From Thiothrix subterranea (GTDB lineage Bacteria > Pseudomonadota > Gammaproteobacteria > Thiotrichales > Thiotrichaceae), in assembly GCF_016772315.1 (NCBI RefSeq), contig NZ_CP053482.1, positions 682,001 through 746,000 on the forward strand: a stretch of DNA of 64,000 nt, written 5' to 3'. Below are positions 53,904 to 63,946 of the stretch, piece by piece (position 1 is the stretch's first letter; every line of letters begins with the position of its first letter). The translations under genes and the position numbers were made by a program. The notes under the pieces are model-generated. The model ran no database searches, was not told the DNA's origin, and was given only the letters and a program-made list of their open reading frames with translations.

Positions 53904-55970
53904 ATGCTGTACTTGTGTGAGAAACCTAGCCAAGCACGCGATATTGCCCGCGTGTTAGGTGCAAGTGGGCGTGGTGATGGCTTTTTACAAGGCCAAGGAA
54001 TTGTCGTCACTTGGTGCTTTGGGCATTTGTTGGAACAAGCTGAACCGGATGCGTATGGTGAGCAATACAAGCGCTGGAATTTTGCCTCCCTGCCGATTTT
54101 ACCGCAACAATGGAAACTGGATGTAAAAAAATCCGGGGCAAAACAATTCAAAGTTATCAAAGCATTACTCGTAAACGCCCAACACGTCGTCATTGCCACG
54201 GATGCGGATCGCGAAGGCGAAATGATTGCGCGGGAAGTGCTCGATATGTGCCGTTATCACGGGCAAATATCACGCCTGTGGTTATCCGCTTTGGATGATG
54301 CCAGCATTCGCAAAGCCTTAGCGCAACTCAAACCCGGTGCCGCAACCGAATCCCTGTATCAGGCAGGCTTAGCGCGTAGCCGTGCCGATTGGCTGGTGGG
54401 CATGAATTTGAGCCGTGCCTATACGTTAGCCGCACAATACAACGGGCAACTGACGGCTAACAGTGGGGCATTGAGTGTCGGGCGCGTCCAAACCCCCACG
54501 CTACGGCTGGTGGTGGATCGCGATGAACAGATTAAACATTTCGTGCCGCTGGATTATTGGGATGTGACTGCCGCATGTTTGCCCGATGCTGCCGAACAAA
54601 CCTTCAAAGCCAACTGGATTCCACAAAAAGGTCAGCAAGGCATTGACGCGGAAGGCCGTTGCCTAGACAGCCAGTTAGCCGAACACGTCGCGGCAAGCTG
54701 CAAAGGGCAAGATGCCAAGGTGCTGCGCTGCGATACTGAACGCAAACACCAGAACGCGCCGTTGCCCTACGAGCTTTCCGGTCTGCAAGTAGAAGCGTCG
54801 CGACGCTGGGGCATGAGCGCTAAACAAGTGTTGGATGTGGCGCAAGCCTTGTACGAAACCCACAAACTGACCACCTACCCGCGTACCGATTGCGGCTATT
54901 TACCCGTGTCGCAACACGCGGATGCAGCGGCAGTCTTTCAAGCGCTCACCCAAACGGATCGCAATTTATCCGCGCTGGTGGAGCAAGCCAACCCCAGTCG
55001 CAAAAGCAAAGCCTGGGATGACAGCAAAATTACCGCCCACCACGGCATTATTCCCACCGCCGCCAAAGGCAGTATTGAACGCCTGTCAGAAGCCGAGTTT
55101 TTTATCTACGACCTGATTCGCAAACGTTATTTGGCGCAATTTTTCCCCGCTTACGAATACGATCAAAGCGTGATCGAACTGGAATGCCAGCAGTACAAAT
55201 TCCGTGCATCAGGGCGCGTTGATCGCGTCGCAGGCTGGAAAATTGCCTACCAAGAACCCGGTGACACCAGCAGCGTTCCCGCGAATGCCGACACGCAAGC
55301 CTTACCGCAATTGAACGTGGGAGATAGCGTATTGATTCAAGAGACCGAATGCCTCAAACGCCAAACCAAACCGCCCGCGCCGTACACCGAGGGCACATTG
55401 ATCCAAGCCATGAAAGGTATCGCCAAACACGTTGAGAACCCCAAACTCAAAGCAATTCTGAAAGAAAACGCAGGAATCGGCACCGAAGCCACACGTGCGG
55501 CGATTATCGAAACGCTCTTACTCCGCAAATTATTGGAGCGCGAAGGCAAAAAGAAACAGCTTCGCGCCACCCCGAAAGGCGTAGCCCTGATCGGCATGTT
55601 ACCCAACGCGGTGAAAGATCCCGCGCTGACAGCGGCGTGGGAACAAGCACTCGAAGCGGTTGCCAGTGGTGAGATGTTGCTCGAACAGTTCATGGAAAAG
55701 CAGCAAAACTGGCTGCATAAAGTGCTGGCACGCGCCAAAGCCAGCGTGGGAACATTACCCCCCGAAACCGCCACCGACGTAAAACCACTACCGGTTACTG
55801 TTACGAACACGACGGCTGTTACCGCACCCACCCCCGTAAACTCCGCTTGCCCTGCCTGTGGTAAATCGCTGGTAAAACGTGAAGGCAAATACGGCGTCTT
55901 TTGGGGGTGCAGTGGTTTTCCGCTCTGCAAAACCATCGTAAATATTCGCAAAGGAAATTCCGCATGTTGA
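53904..55970 (+). CDS. topB: DNA topoisomerase III
   Basis: 688 residues, type IA topoisomerase that unlinks single strands and resolves recombination or replication intermediates. TOPRIM motifs Glu6 (CEKPSQA) and DADREGE (Asp100, Asp102), the catalytic Tyr325 in TTYPRTDCGYLP, and a C-terminal zinc finger, CPACGKSLV with WGCSGFPLC. The end overlaps the start of gabD by seven bases. Confidence 0.95.
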   Translation: MLYLCEKPSQARDIARVLGASGRGDGFLQGQGIVVTWCFGHLLEQAEPDAYGEQYKRWNFASLPILPQQWKLDVKKSGAKQFKVIKALLVNAQHVVIATDADREGEMIAREVLDMCRYHGQISRLWLSALDDASIRKALAQLKPGAATESLYQAGLARSRADWLVGMNLSRAYTLAAQYNGQLTANSGALSVGRVQTPTLRLVVDRDEQIKHFVPLDYWDVTAACLPDAAEQTFKANWIPQKGQQGIDAEGRCLDSQLAEHVAASCKGQDAKVLRCDTERKHQNAPLPYELSGLQVEASRRWGMSAKQVLDVAQALYETHKLTTYPRTDCGYLPVSQHADAAAVFQALTQTDRNLSALVEQANPSRKSKAWDDSKITAHHGIIPTAAKGSIERLSEAEFFIYDLIRKRYLAQFFPAYEYDQSVIELECQQYKFRASGRVDRVAGWKIAYQEPGDTSSVPANADTQALPQLNVGDSVLIQETECLKRQTKPPAPYTEGTLIQAMKGIAKHVENPKLKAILKENAGIGTEATRAAIIETLLLRKLLEREGKKKQLRATPKGVALIGMLPNAVKDPALTAAWEQALEAVASGEMLLEQFMEKQQNWLHKVLARAKASVGTLPPETATDVKPLPVTVTNTTAVTAPTPVNSACPACGKSLVKREGKYGVFWGCSGFPLCKTIVNIRKGNSAC

Positions 55971-57415
55971 CACTCCGCAACCCCGCTTTGTTACGTTCCG
56001 AATGCTACCTCGACGGTGCATGGGTGCACGCTGACACCCAACGCACTTTGAATGTCACCAACCCAGCCACTGGCGATATTATCACCACTGTACCCGCTTG
56101 CAGTGCCGCGCAAACCCGCGCAGCGATTGAAGGCGCAACCCTAGCGCAACGCAACTGGCGCAAACGCACCGCCGCCGAACGTGCCAAAATTTTACAGATT
56201 TGGTATCAGCTCATCCTCGACAATCAAGACGATTTAGCCCAGATCATGACTGCCGAACAAGGCAAACCCTTAGCAGAAGCACGCGGTGAAATCGCGTATG
56301 CAGCAGCTTTCATCCAATGGTTTGCGGAAGAAGGCAAGCGCACTTACGGTGATGTGATCCCCTCGCCGTTCCCGAATAGCCGCATTGTGGTCATTAAAGA
56401 ACCGGTCGGCGTGTGTGCCGCGATTACCCCGTGGAATTTTCCAGCCGCCATGATTACCCGCAAAGCCGCGCCCGCCCTTGCCGCTGGCTGTGCCATGCTG
56501 GTCAAACCTGCCGAACAAACGCCCTTATCCGCCTTGGCGTTAGCGGTGCTGGCGGAACAAGCAGGCATACCGGCGGGTATTTTCAGCGTTATTACCGGCG
56601 ATCCCGTTGAAATTGGTGGCGAACTCACCGCCAATGACAAGGTGCGCAAACTCAGTTTCACCGGCTCAACCGCCGTGGGGCGTTTACTCATGCAGCAATG
56701 CGCCCCTACTTTGAAAAAATTATCGTTGGAACTTGGCGGCAATGCACCGTTTATCGTATTTGACGATGCCGATCTGGATGCTGCCGTCACGGGTGCGATA
56801 GCGTCAAAATACCGCAATTCCGGGCAAACCTGTGTGTGTGCCAACCGCTTTTTGGTGCAAGCCAGCATCTATGACGCTTTTGCCGAAAAGTTGGCACAAG
56901 CCGTTACCGCGCTCAAGGTCGGACACGGCACTGACCCCACTGTCACCCAAGGCCCATTGATTGACGAGGCGGCTTTATGCAAAGTCGAAAGCTTGATTGC
57001 CGATGCAGTTGCCGGTGGTGCAACGGTTATTGGCGGCGGGCGACGCCACGAATTGGGCGGTACGTTTTATGTGCCTACGGTATTGACCGATGTGGCAGCG
57101 TCCATGCGGGTAGCGAAAGAAGAAATCTTTGGCCCGGTCGCGCCATTGTTTAAGTTTGATACCGAAGCAGAAGCGATTCAGATGGCAAATGATACAGAAT
57201 TCGGGCTGGCGGCTTACTTGTATGCGCGTGATATTGGGCGCGTCTGGCGAGTTTCTGAAGCCTTGGAATACGGCATGGTTGGCATTAACAGCGGCGTTAT
57301 TTCCACCGAAGTAGCACCCTTCGGTGGGCAAAAAAGCTCCGGTTTAGGGCGTGAAGGCTCTAAATACGGCATAGACGAATACTTGGAAATCAAGTACCTG
57401 CACATGGGGCTGTGA
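55964..57415 (+). CDS. gabD: NAD(P)-dependent succinate-semialdehyde dehydrogenase
   Basis: 483 residues from the ATG at 55964, inside the end of topB. Aldehyde dehydrogenase fold with WNFPAAMITRK, FTGSTAVGR, Glu256 (LSLELGGNAPFI) and the catalytic Cys290 (NSGQTCVCANRF, with the double Cys common in GabD). The ending EVAPFGGQKSSGLGREGSKYG is typical of this subgroup. The substrate is assigned by family resemblance. It converges with truB and overlaps it by 26 bases. Confidence 0.9.
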   Translation: MLTLRNPALLRSECYLDGAWVHADTQRTLNVTNPATGDIITTVPACSAAQTRAAIEGATLAQRNWRKRTAAERAKILQIWYQLILDNQDDLAQIMTAEQGKPLAEARGEIAYAAAFIQWFAEEGKRTYGDVIPSPFPNSRIVVIKEPVGVCAAITPWNFPAAMITRKAAPALAAGCAMLVKPAEQTPLSALALAVLAEQAGIPAGIFSVITGDPVEIGGELTANDKVRKLSFTGSTAVGRLLMQQCAPTLKKLSLELGGNAPFIVFDDADLDAAVTGAIASKYRNSGQTCVCANRFLVQASIYDAFAEKLAQAVTALKVGHGTDPTVTQGPLIDEAALCKVESLIADAVAGGATVIGGGRRHELGGTFYVPTVLTDVAASMRVAKEEIFGPVAPLFKFDTEAEAIQMANDTEFGLAAYLYARDIGRVWRVSEALEYGMVGINSGVISTEVAPFGGQKSSGLGREGSKYGIDEYLEIKYLHMGL

Positions 57416-58328
57416 GCTCATCCGCCACAGAATACGCCAATAAGCGCCGGGGGATAATTACTCCGTTAATGGCTGCACCCAAGCCGATGAATTCGCCGAA
57501 TTCGCTGTATAAACGCAGCAATTCGGCGTCGGCATCGTCGGTACGCACTTTTTGCCCCTGACGCAAGCGCACAATCACCGCTTCAGCCACCGTGATCGCG
57601 GGTAAGTGCGGTAAAGCGACATCCAGCGGCAACAATAATGCATCCAAAGCCTCAGGATCTTTTTCCAGCGCCCGTAATTCTTCCAAGGTGTACATGCGGG
57701 ATGCGCCAAACGGTTCAACCGATTCACGCCGCAGCATCGAAACATACGCGCCACAACCCAGCTTTTCGCCAATGTCTTCCACCAATGTGCGAATGTACGT
57801 GCCTTTGCTGCATACCACGTCCAACGTTAGCGTATCGGCGGTGCGTGACAACACTTGCAGCGCATGAATCGTCACCGCACGCGCGGCACGTTCCACTTCC
57901 ACGCCTTGCCGCGCCAGCTTATAGAGCGGTTGCCCGTCTTTTTTCAGCGCGGAATACATCGGGGGAATTTGGCTAATCTCGCCACGGAATTGCGCCAACA
58001 CCGCTTCAAGCAGCGCATCGCTAATCTCAGGAATGGGGCGCGGATTGAGCTTTTCACCTTCCGCATCACCCGTGGTACTCACATACCCCAGTGTTGCGGT
58101 GGTCAGATAACGCTTGTCGGAATCGAGTAGATAGGCAGAAACCTTGGTGGCTTCGCCAAAACAGACTGGCAACATGCCAGAAGCCAGCGGATCGAGACTG
58201 CCGGTATGCCCGGCTTTTTCCGCTTGGAAGAGGAAACGTGCATCTTGTAACGCTTTATTGCTGGATACGCCTAGGCCTTTATCCAGCAATAAAATGCCAT
58301 TCAGTTTGCGAAAACGCCGCTTACTCAA
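57390..58328 (-). CDS. truB: tRNA pseudouridine(55) synthase TruB
   Basis: 312 residues. Catalytic region AGHTGSLDPLASGMLPVCFG with its Asp, KRYLTTATLGYVSTTGDAEG, and a C-terminal PUA-type domain. It makes pseudouridine 55 in the T-loop of tRNAs. Its start overlaps the rbfA stop by four bases, so it ends the rimP-nusA-infB-rbfA-truB operon. The usual next genes rpsO and pnp are not here; gabD faces it instead. Confidence 0.95.
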   Translation of the reverse strand: MSKRRFRKLNGILLLDKGLGVSSNKALQDARFLFQAEKAGHTGSLDPLASGMLPVCFGEATKVSAYLLDSDKRYLTTATLGYVSTTGDAEGEKLNPRPIPEISDALLEAVLAQFRGEISQIPPMYSALKKDGQPLYKLARQGVEVERAARAVTIHALQVLSRTADTLTLDVVCSKGTYIRTLVEDIGEKLGCGAYVSMLRRESVEPFGASRMYTLEELRALEKDPEALDALLLPLDVALPHLPAITVAEAVIVRLRQGQKVRTDDADAELLRLYSEFGEFIGLGAAINGVIIPRRLLAYSVADELTAPCAGT

Positions 58329-58771
58329 GGGGCAGCCGTGCCGTTATTAGCATCCGTCACATCATCAGCCGCTTCCGATTCATCCGCATCGTCATCTTCA
58401 TGCCGATCAGAAGCCACGGCTTTAGCAATCAGTGCTGACAACGCATTACCCTTAGTTTGGGTGTCGTCGTAAAAGAAATGCAATGCCGGTGTCATGCGCA
58501 ATTTCAGCAAATGTCCCAGTTCACGCCGCAAGAAACCGGCTGCATGGTTTAAGGCTTCCTGCGCTTCCAAACCTTGATCGGCTTGCAAAGCGTCGAACCA
58601 GATTTTGGCATGAGCGAAGTCTTTGGACACTTCCACATCCAGCAATGTGATCATCCCAACGCGCGGGTCTTTCACCCGATCGCGAATCAGGATAGCCAAA
58701 TCACGGCGGATTTGTTCGCCGACCCGATCCGCACGGGCAAAACCTTGAGGGCGTGAATGATGACTGGGCAT
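58325..58771 (-). CDS. rbfA: 30S ribosome-binding factor RbfA
   Basis: 148 residues. KH-like core: RADRVGEQIRRDLAILIRD, ITLLDVEVSKDFAHAKIWF and LKLRMTPALHFFYDDT. It helps late 30S maturation near the 16S 5' end. The last 35 residues are an acidic, disordered tail (DRHEDDDADESEAADDV). It lies 3 bases after infB. Confidence 0.95.
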   Translation of the reverse strand: MPSHHSRPQGFARADRVGEQIRRDLAILIRDRVKDPRVGMITLLDVEVSKDFAHAKIWFDALQADQGLEAQEALNHAAGFLRRELGHLLKLRMTPALHFFYDDTQTKGNALSALIAKAVASDRHEDDDADESEAADDVTDANNGTAAP

Positions 58772-58774
58772 AGT

Positions 58775-61746
58775 TTAAATCTTCCGCGCCACTTCAATGC
58801 GTTCGTAACATTCGATGTTATCGCCTTTACGCACATCGTTGTAATCTTTGACCGCGATACCGCACTCTGTCCCCATGTGGACTTCTTTCACGTCATCACG
58901 GTGACGGCGCAAGGATTCCAACTCACCGTTGAAAATCACCACGTTATCACGCAAGACGCGAATCGGCAGACTACGGCGCATGGCACCATCGACCACCAAA
59001 CAACCCGCCACTTGACCCAATGCCGACGAACGGAATACATCGCGCACTTCCGCCAAACCGACAAAGACTTCGCGCACTTCTGGCGACAACAAGCCGCTCA
59101 TCACCGCTTTAATGTCATCAATGACTTCGTAGATGATGCTGTAATAACGAATCGTGACACCGTTATCCGCAGCGGTTTTACGCGCGGTAGCGTCGGTACG
59201 CACATTGAACGCAATCATCGTGGCTTTAGATGCCATGGCTAAATCGACGTCACTGGCGCTAATGCCGCCAACGCCGGATGCCACCACCCGCACTTCGACT
59301 TCATCCGTTGAAAGGTTGAGCAACTCAGTGCGCAAAGCTTCCACGCTGCCTTGTACGTCAGCCTTGATTAATACGTTTACTTGTGCACGTTCACTGGCTT
59401 TAACTTGCGTAAAGAAGTCTTCCGACTTGCTCACGAATTGTGCTGCAAAACGGGTGTCGCGTTGTTTTTCACGGCGCAATTCAGCAATTTCACGCGCTTT
59501 GCGTTCGTCGTTCAATACCACGACTTCATCGCCCGCTTCCGGTGCGGCGGAAAGACCCAATACGGCAACAGGAATGGAAGGGCCTGCTTCTTTCACGGGA
59601 CGACCCGTCTCGTCGAACATCGCCCGCACTCTGCCGTATTCAGAACCGCACAGCAGCAAATCACCACGCCGCAAAGTACCACTACGTACCAAAACAGTGG
59701 CAACCGCGCCGCGACCTTTTTCGATACTGGCTTCGATCACGTGACCGGTAGCAGGCGCATCAACCGGTGCAGTCAACTCCTGCACCTCTGCCACTAACAG
59801 CAAGGTTTCCAGCAAGGCATCAATGCCTTGCCCGGTTTTTGCAGAAATCTGCACAACTGGCACATCACCGCCCCACGCTTCAGTATTCACCTCGTGCTGG
59901 GAAAGTTCGCTCAGTACCCGGTCAATGTCCGCACCTTGCTTATCAATTTTGTTGATTGCCACCACCATTGGCACACCCGCCGCTTTCGCGTGCTTAATGG
60001 CTTCTTTGGTTTGTGGCATCACGCCGTCATCGGCTGCAACAATCAGGATAATAATGTCGGTAACTTTTGCACCACGTTCACGCATTTGGGTAAACGCTTG
60101 GTGTCCGGGGGTATCAAGGAAAGTGACCGTGCCGTGATCCGTGTCGACGTGGTAAGCGCCAATATGCTGGGTAATACCACCTGCTTCACCGGCTGCTACC
60201 CGTGTTTTACGGATATAGTCGAGCAAAGATGTTTTACCGTGGTCAACGTGTCCCATAATCGTCACGACTGGCGGGCGCGGTTTGGATTCGTAATCGGTAA
60301 CATCTTGTCCGATCATCGCCGCCAACAATGCGGCATCATCCATTTCCTGCATTGGCTTAGCTTTGTGACCCAATTCTTCCGTCACCAAAATCGCCGTATC
60401 TTGGTCGATGGCTTGGTTGATGGTCATCATCATGCCCATTTTCATCATCGCTTTGATAATGTCAGTCGCACGAATAGCTAATTTTTGCGCCAAATCAGAC
60501 ACCACAATCGTAGTAGGAATCTCGATTTCCTTAACAACCGGTGCGGTTGGCTTCTCAAAACCGTGCTTGGCATTGTTCTGCTGCTGACGCGAATCAGGCT
60601 TGAAAGCATCACGACGTCCGCCGCCGCCTTTCTTTTTACCGGGGCGACCACCGCCGCCACCGCCGCCTGTTGAGGGAACATGCAATTCTTCACGTCCGCC
60701 ACGCCCAGTCACTTTCGCCTTGGATGATTTTTTATCAACACGCTTATCGTCAGATGCTACGGCGGCTTCGGTATACTTCTCAACCACAACCTCCGCAACA
60801 ACCGGCTTTTCTGGCTCAGGTTCGCTAACATCCACCACTTCAACCGGCGCTAACGCTGGCTTGGGTTTCAATTTGGAAGGACGACGTTTCAAGGCGGTTG
60901 CCGCTTCTTCACGAGCAGCCGCAACAACAACTTCACGTTGTTCTCTGGCGCTCAAGTTTTCAGTTAATTCGGCACTGGAAGTACTGGTAGTAACGGTAAC
61001 AGGCATTGGGGGAGCGGGTTCTGCTGCTTTAATCGGGGTACGGCGACGGGTTTGACGCTTTCTTGAGGTTTGCTGACGGCAACAGTGACTTCAGGCACTG
61101 GAGTAGTGACTGCCACCACCGGTGCTGGAGCGCTTGCTGGCATTACCGGTGTAACCGCTTCATTAACTACTGCTGTTACCGCAGGCGCTGGCGCTGGCTG
61201 AGGCATGGCAACAGCAGCCGTTGCTGCGGCTGCTTGACGCTCCATGCGCTTATTTTCCTGTTGACGCCGATCTTGCCCGGATTTTTGCACCGCAGACTCA
61301 CGTGCTTGACGCTCAGCGGATAACTGACGCGCTAATTCTTCCGTGCGGCTGAGACGCGCTCCTGCAACAGGTGCAGATGCAGATGCAGGGGCAACAGGTG
61401 CAGGGCTAGACGGCGCTTCCGCAGCGACCGACTGCTCCGCAGGTTTGACACCAGGCGTGAACGTTTTTTTGTGTCTTACTTCAACGCTCACGGTTTTGCT
61501 GCGTGCGCCGCCTGCACCAACGGTCATTTCACTGGTTGAACGCCGTTTAATGGTAATTTTGTTGCCACCCGTGCTGACAGGAGCTGCGCCTTGGCGAATG
61601 TGCGCCAACAATTTGAATTTCTGCGCATCAGTAATCCAAGCGTCAGGGCCATCAACATGAATACCTGCGTCCTGTAACTGCTTGAGCAGAACTTCAACGG
61701 GAGCATTGATTATCTCGGCAAGTTTTTTGACTGCTATGTCCGACAT
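58775..61746 (-). CDS. infB: Translation initiation factor IF-2, apparent -1 frameshift
   Basis: About 990 residues if repaired. The first part (61746-about 61015) has the IF2_N domain ([20 protein letters not shown]) and an Ala/Pro/Val-rich linker. The second part (from 61006 in the other frame) has a second IF2_N-like stretch, the G domain ([27 protein letters not shown]) and domains II-IV. The frames differ by -1 and can be joined at the 5-base run 61008-61012. The gene is essential, so a sequencing error is likely; the C-terminal part also begins with an in-frame ATG at 61006. Confidence 0.92.
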
Positions 61747-61767
61747 TTATTTCTTCCTCCCGCAGAA

Positions 61768-63264
61768 TTAAGCTTCTGCTTTATCGTCCGCGAACCACGG
61801 TTCACGAGCTTTCATAATCAAACTGGCTGCACGAGCCTCATCAATGCCAGCCAATTCCGTGAGTTCATCCACGGATTGTTCTGCTAAATCTTCCATCGTG
61901 CAAATGCCTTGGGTTGCCAACTTGAAGGCTAGGGTATCATCCATGCCTTCCATGTGCAGGAGGTCTGCCGCTGGCAAGTGGCTATCCTGAGAAATGGCTT
62001 GCGACAGCAGCGCGGTTTGAGCGCGGTCACGCAATTCATTAACAATCGTTTCGTCAAAGCTTTCAATCGCTAAGAACTCTTCAAGCGGCACGTAAGCGAC
62101 TTCTTCGAGTGTCGAGAAGCCTTCTTCCACCAAAATCACCGCCACTTCCTCATCAACGTCCAGTTTTTCCATGAACAGGTTAATGATGGATTGTTGCTCG
62201 GCCTGAGTCTTGGCTTCGGCTTCTTCCACACTCATGACATTCAATGTCCAGCCGGTCAGCTCGCTGGCAAGGCGTACATTTTGCCCGCCACGACCAATGG
62301 CTTGTGACAGCTTTTCGCCATCGACACCAATATCCATGCTTTTGCTTTCTTCATCGACCACGATGGAAAGCACTTCAGCCGGAGCCATCGCGTTCATGAC
62401 ATAGGTCGCAATGTCTTCGTTCCACAGCACGATGTCGACGCGCTCTTTGCCACCGAGTTCGTTGGTAACGGTTTGAATACGTGAACCACGCATCCCCACG
62501 CAAGCGCCAATCGGGTCAATGTTCGGCAAATTAGCACGAACGGCAACTTTAGCGCGTGAACCTGCATCACGAGCGGCTCCCATTATATCAATCATTTCCT
62601 GACTGACTTCGGGAACTTCGAGTTTCATTAGCTCAATCAGGAAATTCACATCCGAGCGGCTGACAATAATCTGCGGGCCGCGCATGTCTTGATGAATTTC
62701 TTTCAGATAACCTCTGACCCGTGCCCCAACGTGTAACATTTCACCGGGAATGGTTTCTTCACGGGGAATAAATGCTTCTGCATTTTCGCCCATGTCCAGC
62801 ACAATGCCTTTGCGATCGGCACGCTTGACCACACCCATAACCAAATGCCCGACTTTATCGCGGTAAGCGGAAACGACTTTCTCGCGCTCGGCTTCACGCA
62901 CCTTGGCAACGATCACTTGTTTGGCGGTTTGTGCCGCGATACGCCCGAATTCCACCGAAGGAATTGCTTCTTCAAGATAATCGCCAATAGCAATGCTGAA
63001 ACCGCGATCTTTGGCGTAGCTTTCTAAAATTTGGCGTTCTGGACTTTCAAAATCGGGATCTTCATCGTCCACGACTTTCCAGCGGCGGTAGGTTTCATAA
63101 TCACCCGTTTGGCGATTAACCGATACCCGCGCATCAATGCCCATGCCGTAACGTTTACGGGTAGCCATTGCTAATGCCGTTTCTACTGCTTGGAAAATTA
63201 ATTCCTTGCTAACATTTTTTTCATTGGAGACTGCATCAACAACGTAGAGAATTTCTTTATTCAT
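61768..63264 (-). CDS. nusA: Transcription termination/antitermination factor NusA
   Basis: 498 residues. N-terminal RNA-polymerase-binding domain, S1 domain (KVGHLVMGVVKRADRKGIVL), two KH domains (GSRIQTVTNELGGKERVDIV and GRGGQNVRLASELTGW), and two C-terminal acidic repeats with helix-hairpin-helix look. It controls pausing, termination and antitermination. The start overlaps the rimP stop as ATGA. Confidence 0.96.
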   Translation of the reverse strand: MNKEILYVVDAVSNEKNVSKELIFQAVETALAMATRKRYGMGIDARVSVNRQTGDYETYRRWKVVDDEDPDFESPERQILESYAKDRGFSIAIGDYLEEAIPSVEFGRIAAQTAKQVIVAKVREAEREKVVSAYRDKVGHLVMGVVKRADRKGIVLDMGENAEAFIPREETIPGEMLHVGARVRGYLKEIHQDMRGPQIIVSRSDVNFLIELMKLEVPEVSQEMIDIMGAARDAGSRAKVAVRANLPNIDPIGACVGMRGSRIQTVTNELGGKERVDIVLWNEDIATYVMNAMAPAEVLSIVVDEESKSMDIGVDGEKLSQAIGRGGQNVRLASELTGWTLNVMSVEEAEAKTQAEQQSIINLFMEKLDVDEEVAVILVEEGFSTLEEVAYVPLEEFLAIESFDETIVNELRDRAQTALLSQAISQDSHLPAADLLHMEGMDDTLAFKLATQGICTMEDLAEQSVDELTELAGIDEARAASLIMKAREPWFADDKAEA

Positions 63265-63737
63265 GCGTGTTTACCGCCCTTGCGCTGAGGTCGAATATCC
63301 AAAACAACTCGCCCACGATCAATAATCTCGTAAGGAATCTCAAAGACTGTGCTGTCCACTTCCATGAAAATATGGGTGTCGTTCGCGTCCTGCAACTTCC
63401 CAACGAAGTTGCGGCGTTTCTCCACCGGCAGGCGAGTGCGCACTTTGATTTGCTGACCGACATACAGAGCATAGTGTGCGGGGATGAATAACACCCGATC
63501 AATTCCGGGCGAAGATACTTCAAGAATATAAGCAACGGGAATCAAGTCTTCCACGTCCAGTGAGGCACTTAACTGGTGACTGACACGTCCACAATCCTCT
63601 ACCGTAATGCCTTGTTCAGCGTCGATGAAGATACGTAGCAACGCACTTTCCGTTTGTGGACGGTACTCATAACCCCACAAATCATAACCGAGGCCGGTGA
63701 CAGTGGTATGAATCAGCGTGTCTAATCTTTCTTGCAT
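63261..63737 (-). CDS. rimP: Ribosome maturation factor RimP
   Basis: 158 residues from the ATG at 63737; a longer frame would run into the tRNA and its terminator and is rejected. Family features: YEYRPQTESALLRIFIDAE, TVEDCGRVSHQLSASLDVED and YILEVSSPGIDR, then the C-terminal SH3-like domain. It acts early in 30S assembly. It is the first protein gene of the operon, just behind the tRNA terminator. Confidence 0.95.
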   Translation of the reverse strand: MQERLDTLIHTTVTGLGYDLWGYEYRPQTESALLRIFIDAEQGITVEDCGRVSHQLSASLDVEDLIPVAYILEVSSPGIDRVLFIPAHYALYVGQQIKVRTRLPVEKRRNFVGKLQDANDTHIFMEVDSTVFEIPYEIIDRGRVVLDIRPQRKGGKHA

Positions 63738-63771
63738 TACGTCTTGGGTACTTTCTTGGGTAGCACATAAT

Positions 63772-63796
63772 AAAAAAGGCCCTGATAGGGGCCTTC
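63772..63796 (-). terminator. Rho-independent terminator after tRNA-fMet
   Basis: A perfect 8-bp stem (63776-63783 with 63789-63796; AAGGCCCC with its complement) and 5-base loop, followed on the minus strand by six T. It lies 8 bases after the tRNA end and separates it from rimP, whose transcription either starts after it or reads through. Confidence 0.85.
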
Positions 63797-63804
63797 TTAT
63801 AATT

Positions 63805-63880
63805 GGTAGCGGGGGCAGGATTTGAACCTGCGACCTTCGGGTTATGAGCCCGACGAGCTGCCAGACTGCTCCACCCCGCA
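63805..63880 (-). tRNA. Initiator tRNA-fMet (CAT)
   Basis: 76 bases with encoded CCA. Anticodon loop CTCATAA on a stem with three G:C pairs (TCGGG / CCCGA), the mark of initiator tRNA. Acceptor stem GCGGGG / CCCCGC is followed by an unpaired first base: position 1 is T and position 72 is T, where E. coli has C and A. A 1:72 mismatch is required for formylation and initiator function. T-loop GGTTCAAATCC is normal. Confidence 0.95.
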
Positions 63881-63946
63881 TCAGAGGAGCGAACTATAAA
63901 GCAAAGGGTTTCCCCTTGCAAGCCTTAATCGAAACAAAACGTGAAA

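Noticed and set aside
61000-61080. Programmed -1 frameshifting in infB
   Set aside because: No slippery heptamer in the proper frame and no clear downstream structure; the same one-base lesion occurs in two other genes at G/C runs.
63261-63881. Longer RimP starting inside the tRNA gene
   Set aside because: It would include the tRNA and its terminator; the ATG at 63737 gives the normal family length.
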